Shown here one piece after another: positions 24,618-30,243 of a stretch of DNA of 30,243 bases (its first letter is position 1; each line of letters starts with the position of its first letter). The notes under the pieces were generated by a model that was given only the letters and a program-made list of their open reading frames with translations, made no database searches and was not told the origin of the DNA. The position numbers and the translations under genes are program-made. Source of the DNA: an uncultured Muribaculaceae bacterium. Lineage in GTDB: Bacteria; Bacteroidota; Bacteroidia; Bacteroidales; Muribaculaceae. Location: contig CAJGDJ010000027.1 of NCBI GenBank assembly GCA_904502025.1, positions 1-30,243 of the forward strand. Reading direction: 5' to 3'.

Positions 24618-24652
24618 CTAAAGGTGAGCCTATTATCTAAGCACACCTTTAG
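24618..24652 (-). terminator. Terminator-like hairpin after metH
   Basis: CTAAAGGTG (24618-24626) pairs exactly with CACCTTTAG (24644-24652) around a 17-nt loop, 24 nt after the metH stop on the minus strand. The sequence that follows is AT-rich without a long T-run, so termination may be weak. A run of eight C lies at 24587-24594. Confidence 0.5.
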
Positions 24653-24676
24653 ATTATATGTAATTATTGAGATTAT

Positions 24677-27600
24677 TTATATAATAAAATATCGAGCTTT
24701 AGGGTGGGATAGTATGTATCCTGTGGTTGATGCAGAGGGATAGAGAGCCCCATTCTCGGTGAGGGATATTCCCAATTCGTCATAATTTAGAACTTTATCG
24801 GCAAGGAATACTAATCGTTGGTCGGGCAAAGATGGGAATCCTATAGCCGGACGAATGCCTTTTGCCTCAAATCCCCACAACGATTTACGCACTTTGCGAT
24901 ACAATATTTCGGTTGAGGCTTCGGCAAGTCGGTCGGCAAGTGATTGATATAACAAGGATTTGTATTCTTCACCGGCATCACGCCATTTATTAATTATTTG
25001 TTGAAATTCAATACCACATGTGACGGCAAATGCTCCAATCCAATCGTTTAACTTATCGTCGTTGTCAATAGGTTTGATCAAATCGGCAAGAGCAAGTAGG
25101 GGATACTCTCCTTGCAATTGTCGAGGAGTAGGAAGCGTGTAATAGCAATTGTTGTGGAGGTATATAATGTCTTCATTTTTACTGCCGGCAGGCATTATTG
25201 CCACTCGTGCAGTTAATCCATTGGATAATTTCTTTTCGAGATAGTCGAGAGCAAGATTTGCTTCTTTATAGAGTTGCATTGCTTCAGCTGCCTTGCTTCG
25301 TTGTTCTTGATGAATATTAGCAAGCCATTGAGCACGACAATGGTCGCAACCATTGATGTTTGCTATTTCGGCAAATGATGCATCAAGTTTCCACACAGCA
25401 AAAAATGCTCGCCAATTAATCAATTCACGAGCTTGGCTTATTGATATTGACAAGGTGTGAACTCCTGGGTGTTTTGGCGTTGCAACTGTGATATCATTGC
25501 CATATTCCAATTTGTACTTACGAGCATCGTCAATAGAAAGTTGTGGCAGTGTTAGAGCATGAGATTGTCGCAGCTGTTGTTGTGTGGTGTTTAGCTGAGC
25601 GACATATTCTTTTGCAGTTGATTCGTTGGCAAATACTCCAATCTCTGTTGGAATCATTGCTGCATCTTTAATGTATATTACGGGGTGGCTGTAGCATGGA
25701 GCAATCTTTACGGCAGTGTGCATTTCTGAAGCTGTTGCACCTCCAATAAGTAATGGAATGGTCATTCCATTTTGCTCCATAAGTCGAGCCACATGGCACA
25801 TCTCATCGAGAGAAGGTGTTATGAGTCCACTTAATGCAATAAAATCGGCGTTTGTCTCAATCGCTTTGGCAATTATATCTTCGCCGGGTACCATTACACC
25901 CATGTCGATGACTTCATATCCATTGCAAGATAGAATTACAGCAACTATATTTTTTCCAATGTCATGAACATCACCTTTAACAGTGGCAAGAATAATCTTT
26001 TTAGAGTGAGAAATTGAGTTGTTATCCTTTTTGCTTCCCCCTTTTTCATTTTCAATTATTGGGGAAAGAAAGTCAACGGCATGTTTCATCGTTTGGGCAC
26101 TTTTTACGACTTGAGGAAGGAATAATTTCCCTTCTCCAAACAGTTGCCCAACTTTATTCATTGCCGGCATTAATACGTTATTAATGACATTGAGAGCATT
26201 ATCCATAAGTGCAAGAACTGATTGTAGTTGTTCTCCCAATCCATCGGTAATGCCTTTAAGTATCATGCGCTCAATAATTTGGTGCGACGATAATGATTCA
26301 GTATTTGCATTATCAATCTGAGGTTTATCTCCGGCTTTTTCCTCTTTGATGCGTTGAGCTATCTCAATTAATCGAGTTGTCGCATCTTTGTCTCGGTTGA
26401 AAATTACATCTTCAATGGCAATTTTTACGTCGAGAGGAATGTCATCAACAGGTATTAATGAGGCTGCATTTACAATTGCCATATCCATACCCACTTTTAT
26501 GGCATGGTAGAGAAATATGGCGTGCATCGCTTCGCGAATATAGTTGTTCCCTCGGAATGAGAACGAGAGGTTACTCACTCCACCACTCACTTTTGCACCA
26601 GGAAGGTTTTGTTTAATCCATTCTGTTGCACGAATAAAGTCAATGGCATAGCTATTGTGTTGCTCAATTCCGGTTGCAACTGCCAATATGTTGGGGTCGA
26701 AAATTATATCACAAGCAGGGAAATGAACTTTAGATGTCAATATTTCATAGGCACGACTGCATATTTCTATGCGACGCTCGTAGGTGTCGGCTTGACCATT
26801 CTCATCAAAAGCCATAACTACCACAGCAGCTCCCATTTCACGAATGTGGCGTGCCTTTGCAATAAATGCGTCTTCTCCCTCTTTAAGACTTATTGAATTT
26901 ACGATAGCCTTGCCTTGTACGAGTTTAAGTGCCGAAGTAATTACTTCCCATTTTGAGGAGTCAATCATAAATGGCACACGAGCCGTTTGTGGCTCTTCTC
27001 CCAATTTTGTTATAAATTGAGACATCTCTTTCTCGGCATCAAGCATGGCATCGTCCATGTTAATGTCGATTATTTGTGCCCCGGCTTCAACTTGCGAGCA
27101 GGCGATTTGTAGAGCTTCTGATATATTTCCCTCGTTGATTAATCGTAAAAATTTGCGACTGCCTGCCACGTTGCATCGTTCGCCTACGTTTACGAAGTTT
27201 CGTTCGGGGCTAATTTCAAATGCTTCAAGCCCGGCAAGAATACATCTTGGGTTGTGAGATTTTGCCTCTTCGAGGTTTGCAGAGGGAATTGAGTGAGTTT
27301 TTTCTTTGTCGTTTTTTTCTTTGACTAAATCTGCGATGGCTTTGATATGGGCTGGGGTAGTGCCACAGCACCCACCAATTATGTTTACCATGCCTTTTTC
27401 TATCAAAGGTTTGATTTTAGACGCCATTGTTTCGGGCGTTTCGTCATATTCTCCCATTTCATTGGGAAGCCCGGCATTAGCATGCATACTGATGGCAAAT
27501 GGACATGATTGCAACGTTTCGATATGTGGTGTCATTGTGTCGGCACCAAATCCACAGTTAAGCCCAATCGATAGAGGTTCGCAGTGAGAAATTGATGCGA

Positions 27601-28303
27601 CAAAAGCATCAAGGGTTTGTCCCGAAAGTGTGCGACCTGTTTCGGTTAGAGTGGCAGAAATCATAATTGGGAGTCTCATTCCTTCAAGCTCCATTGCTCG
27701 TCGTGCGGCAAATGTAGCAGCTTTGGCATTGAGAGAGTCGAAGATTGTTTCTATGAGTAATGCGTCAACTCCACCTTTTATCAATGCTCGCATCTGGGTA
27801 ATGTAGGTTTCGACGAGAGTGTCCCAATTGATGCTTTCTTCAAGCGAAGATGCCATTGAGAGAGATTTGCTTGTTGGACCTATGCTACCTGCAACCCAAC
27901 ACAATTTACCGTGATTGGTTGCCATGTGTTCATCGGCTGCTTCTCGGGCAATTTTTGCTGCAGCTATGTTGATTTTCTCAATTTCGTTTTCGAGGGCATA
28001 GTCAGCAAGAGAAAATACATTTGCATTAAACGAATTAGTCTCGATTATTGAAGCTCCGGCATTAAGATATTGAAGGTGTATTTCTTTTATGATATGTGGA
28101 GCCGTGATGCAAAGAATGTCGTTGCACCCTTTGAGATTGCGTTTCCTCGATGAATATTGTGAACCGCGGAATTCAGTTTCTGAAAGGTTGTATTTTTGAA
28201 TCATTGTGCCCATAGCTCCATCGAGCACAATGGTATGATTGTTTACCTCTTTAATTAAATTAATTGAACTTGCTTTGTATTCTATATTTTCAATATACAT
28301 CAT
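24677..28303 (-). CDS. metH: Cobalamin-dependent methionine synthase
   Basis: From the ATG at 28303 the protein has 1208 residues, full length for MetH, which moves a methyl group from methyltetrahydrofolate via cobalamin to homocysteine. The homocysteine domain (about 20-335) shows VLDGAMGTMIQ and the zinc cysteines in GLNCGFGAD and GGCCGTTP. The folate domain (about 355-640) has NVGERCNVAGSRKF. The cobalamin domain has GDVHDIGKN, with lower-axial His780. The C-terminal activation domain ends with GIRPAIGFPSLPDQR, the S-adenosylmethionine-binding region. An in-frame TTG at 28324 is rejected because it lies in the promoter -7 box. The adjacent ATG at 28300 is an equal candidate. No cobalamin riboswitch fits in the ~13-nt leader. 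Confidence 0.96.
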   Translation of the reverse strand: MMYIENIEYKASSINLIKEVNNHTIVLDGAMGTMIQKYNLSETEFRGSQYSSRKRNLKGCNDILCITAPHIIKEIHLQYLNAGASIIETNSFNANVFSLADYALENEIEKINIAAAKIAREAADEHMATNHGKLCWVAGSIGPTSKSLSMASSLEESINWDTLVETYITQMRALIKGGVDALLIETIFDSLNAKAATFAARRAMELEGMRLPIMISATLTETGRTLSGQTLDAFVASISHCEPLSIGLNCGFGADTMTPHIETLQSCPFAISMHANAGLPNEMGEYDETPETMASKIKPLIEKGMVNIIGGCCGTTPAHIKAIADLVKEKNDKEKTHSIPSANLEEAKSHNPRCILAGLEAFEISPERNFVNVGERCNVAGSRKFLRLINEGNISEALQIACSQVEAGAQIIDINMDDAMLDAEKEMSQFITKLGEEPQTARVPFMIDSSKWEVITSALKLVQGKAIVNSISLKEGEDAFIAKARHIREMGAAVVVMAFDENGQADTYERRIEICSRAYEILTSKVHFPACDIIFDPNILAVATGIEQHNSYAIDFIRATEWIKQNLPGAKVSGGVSNLSFSFRGNNYIREAMHAIFLYHAIKVGMDMAIVNAASLIPVDDIPLDVKIAIEDVIFNRDKDATTRLIEIAQRIKEEKAGDKPQIDNANTESLSSHQIIERMILKGITDGLGEQLQSVLALMDNALNVINNVLMPAMNKVGQLFGEGKLFLPQVVKSAQTMKHAVDFLSPIIENEKGGSKKDNNSISHSKKIILATVKGDVHDIGKNIVAVILSCNGYEVIDMGVMVPGEDIIAKAIETNADFIALSGLITPSLDEMCHVARLMEQNGMTIPLLIGGATASEMHTAVKIAPCYSHPVIYIKDAAMIPTEIGVFANESTAKEYVAQLNTTQQQLRQSHALTLPQLSIDDARKYKLEYGNDITVATPKHPGVHTLSISISQARELINWRAFFAVWKLDASFAEIANINGCDHCRAQWLANIHQEQRSKAAEAMQLYKEANLALDYLEKKLSNGLTARVAIMPAGSKNEDIIYLHNNCYYTLPTPRQLQGEYPLLALADLIKPIDNDDKLNDWIGAFAVTCGIEFQQIINKWRDAGEEYKSLLYQSLADRLAEASTEILYRKVRKSLWGFEAKGIRPAIGFPSLPDQRLVFLADKVLNYDELGISLTENGALYPSASTTGYILSHPKARYFII

Positions 28304-28321
28304 GCGGAAATTTTCTTGATG

Positions 28322-28352
28322 CAAAGATAGTGTAGTCGTGCCAATTTATAAA
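28322..28352 (-). promoter_or_regulatory. metH promoter
   Basis: On the minus strand TATCTTTG (28329-28322) is a perfect TAnnTTTG box. At 19-20 nt spacing the -33 position reads TTTA or TTTT, three of four bases. The start site would fall near 28316, about 13 nt before the ATG, and the promoter lies just past the rpsA terminator. Confidence 0.65.
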
Positions 28353-28364
28353 ATTTAGGGGCAA

Positions 28365-28396
28365 TAAAAACGGCACTCTCAAAGTGAGAATGCCGT
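28365..28396 (-). terminator. Rho-independent terminator of rpsA
   Basis: On the minus strand ACGGCATTCTCA (28396-28385), loop CTT, then TGAGAGTGCCGT (28381-28370), a 12-bp stem with one G-T pair, followed by a T-run. It begins 26 nt after the rpsA stop and precedes the metH promoter, so the two genes are separate units. Confidence 0.88.
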
Positions 28397-28422
28397 CTGA
28401 GTTATGGTTTATAATCGTGTGA

Positions 28423-30207
28423 TTATTTACCGGCAAGTTTTTCTTTAAGAGCTGCAAGTTCTTCGAGGTCGCCAAGAGTGGTTTTTTCGATAGCAGGAGC
28501 AGGAGCAGCTTCTTCAGCAGCTTTCTTAGGAGCACGTTTTGTTGCTTTTTTAGCTTCGGCTTTTTCAGTAGCTTTAGCTTCATCTTCAAAAATACGGCTG
28601 TGAGAAAGAATGATGCGTTTTGATTCCTTGTTAAATTCGATAACTTTGAAGTTGAGTTTTTCTTCAACTACAGCGTTAGTGCCATCTTCTTTAACGAGGT
28701 GTTTAGGAGTAGCGAAACCTTCTACACCGTATGGAAGAGCGATTACAGCACCTTTGTCGATTAATTCAACGATAGTACCTTCGTGAATGCTACCAAGAGT
28801 GAATACAGTTTCAAATACGTCCCAAGGGTTTTCTTCGAGTTGTTTGTGTCCGAGGCTCAAGCGGCGGTTTTCTTTGTCGATTTCGAGAACTTGAACTTGG
28901 ATATCAGAACCGATTTGAGTAAATTCAGATGGGTGTTTGATTTTCTTAGTCCAAGAAAGGTCGCTGATGTGGATAAGACCGTCAACGCCTTCTTCGATTT
29001 CAACGAATACACCGAAGTTAGTGAAGTTACGCACTTTTGCAGTGTGTTGACTTCCAACAGGATATTTTTCTTCGATGTTTTCCCATGGATCGTTTTTGAG
29101 TTGTTTGATACCAAGAGACATTTTGCGTTCGTCGCGATCGAGAGTGAGGACAGCAGCTTCGATTTCGTCGCCAACTTTCATGAAGTCTTGAGCTGAACGG
29201 AGGTGTTGTGACCAAGACATTTCAGAAACGTGGATAAGACCTTCAACGCCAGGAGCTATTTCGATAAATGCACCGTAGTCAGTCATAACAACTACTTTAC
29301 CTTGTACTTTATCACCTACTTTGAGGTCGGCATTTAGAGCGTCCCATGGATGTGGTTGAAGTTGTTTAAGACCGAGAGCAATGCGTTTCTTTTCGTCATC
29401 GAAGTCGAGGATAACAACATTGATTTTTTCGTCGAGAGTAACAACTTCTTCAGGGTGATTTACACGACCCCAAGAAAGGTCAGTGATGTGGATAAGACCA
29501 TCTACGCCACCAAGGTCGATGAATACACCGTAAGAAGTGATGTTCTTAACAGTCCCTTCAAGAACTTGACCTTTTTCAAGTTTAGAGATGATGTCGCGTT
29601 TTTGTTGTTCGAGTTCAGCTTCGATAAGAGCTTTGTGTGAAACAACAACGTTTTTGAATTCTTGGTTGATTTTAACAACTTTGAATTCCATAGTCTTACC
29701 AACGAAGATATCGTAATCGCGGATAGGTTTAACATCGATTTGTGAACCAGGAAGGAACGCTTCGATGCCAAATACATCAACAATCATACCACCCTTAGTG
29801 CGGCATTTGATGTAACCTTTGATGATTTCGTCGTTTTCGAGAGCTTCGTTAACGCGATCCCATGAACGAGATGCACGAGCTTTTTTGTGAGAAAGGATAA
29901 GTTGTCCTTTTTTGTCTTCCTGATTTTCGATGAATACTTCAACTACATCACCAACTTTGATTTCAGGGTTGTAGCGGAATTCGTTTACAGGAATGATACC
30001 GTCGCTTTTGTAGCCGATGTTAACCACTGCTTCACGTTTGTTGAGAGCGATGATGGTACCTTCGATTACATCTTTGTCTTTAACGGTGTTAAGAGATTCA
30101 TCGTAAGTTTTGATAAGTTCCTCACGTGATTTTTCTCCAAAAGTTTCGCCTTTTTCAAAGGCATTCCAATCGAAATCTTCGATTGGTGAATTTTTCAATT
30201 CAGTCAT
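28423..30207 (-). CDS. rpsA: 30S ribosomal protein S1
   Basis: The 594-residue protein contains six S1 RNA-binding domains of about 70-75 residues, from about residue 45 to 540. The later ones are nearly canonical, each with a (Y/F)GxFxxx...VxGLIHxSxxSW signature (for example YGVFIDLGGVDGLIHITDLS and FGVFVEIEEGVDGLIHISDL). The C-terminus is the Lys/Ala/Glu-rich linker plus TTLGDLEELAALKEKLAG ending usual in Bacteroidetes. S1 brings mRNA to the small subunit, important in a phylum that largely lacks Shine-Dalgarno signals. The start at 30207 gives the expected N-terminus. Codon use is more GC-balanced than in the Rhs cargo genes, as expected for a highly expressed gene. Confidence 0.96.
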   Translation of the reverse strand: MTELKNSPIEDFDWNAFEKGETFGEKSREELIKTYDESLNTVKDKDVIEGTIIALNKREAVVNIGYKSDGIIPVNEFRYNPEIKVGDVVEVFIENQEDKKGQLILSHKKARASRSWDRVNEALENDEIIKGYIKCRTKGGMIVDVFGIEAFLPGSQIDVKPIRDYDIFVGKTMEFKVVKINQEFKNVVVSHKALIEAELEQQKRDIISKLEKGQVLEGTVKNITSYGVFIDLGGVDGLIHITDLSWGRVNHPEEVVTLDEKINVVILDFDDEKKRIALGLKQLQPHPWDALNADLKVGDKVQGKVVVMTDYGAFIEIAPGVEGLIHVSEMSWSQHLRSAQDFMKVGDEIEAAVLTLDRDERKMSLGIKQLKNDPWENIEEKYPVGSQHTAKVRNFTNFGVFVEIEEGVDGLIHISDLSWTKKIKHPSEFTQIGSDIQVQVLEIDKENRRLSLGHKQLEENPWDVFETVFTLGSIHEGTIVELIDKGAVIALPYGVEGFATPKHLVKEDGTNAVVEEKLNFKVIEFNKESKRIILSHSRIFEDEAKATEKAEAKKATKRAPKKAAEEAAPAPAIEKTTLGDLEELAALKEKLAGK

Positions 30208-30243
30208 TTAAATAGGTTAATAAATAGGTTAATAAATCAATCA
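30208..30243 (-). promoter_or_regulatory. Leader of rpsA with a tandem 13-nt repeat
   Basis: The 36 nt before the rpsA start hold two adjacent copies of AATAGGTTAATAA (plus strand). S1 is known to repress its own mRNA in other bacteria, and repeated AT-rich leader elements are plausible binding sites, but this is speculation. The promoter is beyond the window edge. Confidence 0.3.

Noticed and set aside
28304..28324. TTG start extending metH by seven residues
   Set aside because: The TTG lies inside a perfect -7 promoter box (28322-28329), so it would not be in the mRNA; two ATG codons at 28303 and 28300 give a normal MetH start.

Overview
The window comes from a member of the Bacteroidales (Bacteroidota). 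The evidence is a Bacteroidetes-type succinate dehydrogenase/fumarate reductase with a fused b-type cytochrome subunit, promoters of the TTTG-N19/20-TAnnTTTG type, C-terminal domains resembling type IX secretion (T9SS) sorting signals, an OMP_b-brl_3-type TonB-linked barrel, a DUF5020-like protein and an S1 protein with the family's typical lysine/alanine-rich tail. Family-level placement (for example Muribaculaceae or a relative) is only a guess.

Layout. 1-1219 (minus): start of sdhA/frdA and the complete cytochrome b subunit, which carries an unusual ~128-residue C-terminal extension. 1543-15221 (plus): a ~13.7 kb Rhs-type polymorphic-toxin island. It opens behind a near-perfect Bacteroidetes promoter with a secreted T9SS-CTD protein, then two large secreted YD-repeat proteins that look like the two halves of an Rhs/TcB-TcC-like cocoon. 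The second half ends in a short toxin tail and is followed by an overlapping immunity gene. Downstream are partial copies of the end of the Rhs core, each joined to a different cargo: (B) a lipase-like toxin plus a membrane-anchored ankyrin protein; an unrecognised 101-141 aa ORF; (C) an unrecognised toxin plus a membrane-anchored immunity protein; a stranded toxin tail plus an Imm11/DUF1629-like immunity gene; and (D) a core fragment cut off before any toxin. The copies are mosaics of one another at the nucleotide level, as expected if recombination or gene conversion through the core replaces toxin tails.

15381-18128 (plus): a secreted GH73-like glucosaminidase with three near-identical beta-rich repeats and a sorting-like C-terminus. 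A hairpin at 18145-18184 separates it from a minus-strand cluster, rnz - tadA - NCS2 purine permease - DUF5020/Tsx-like outer-membrane protein, led by an excellent promoter at 21642-21673. Further right, all on minus, are a TonB-dependent-receptor-like barrel, B12-dependent methionine synthase metH (1208 aa from its ATG) and ribosomal protein S1 (rpsA). Terminator-like hairpins lie after the barrel gene, metH and rpsA.

The flanks are ordinary core metabolism and translation. The Rhs island is the accessory, fast-evolving part and holds nearly all the findings. No rRNA, tRNA, CRISPR array or insertion sequence was recognised.
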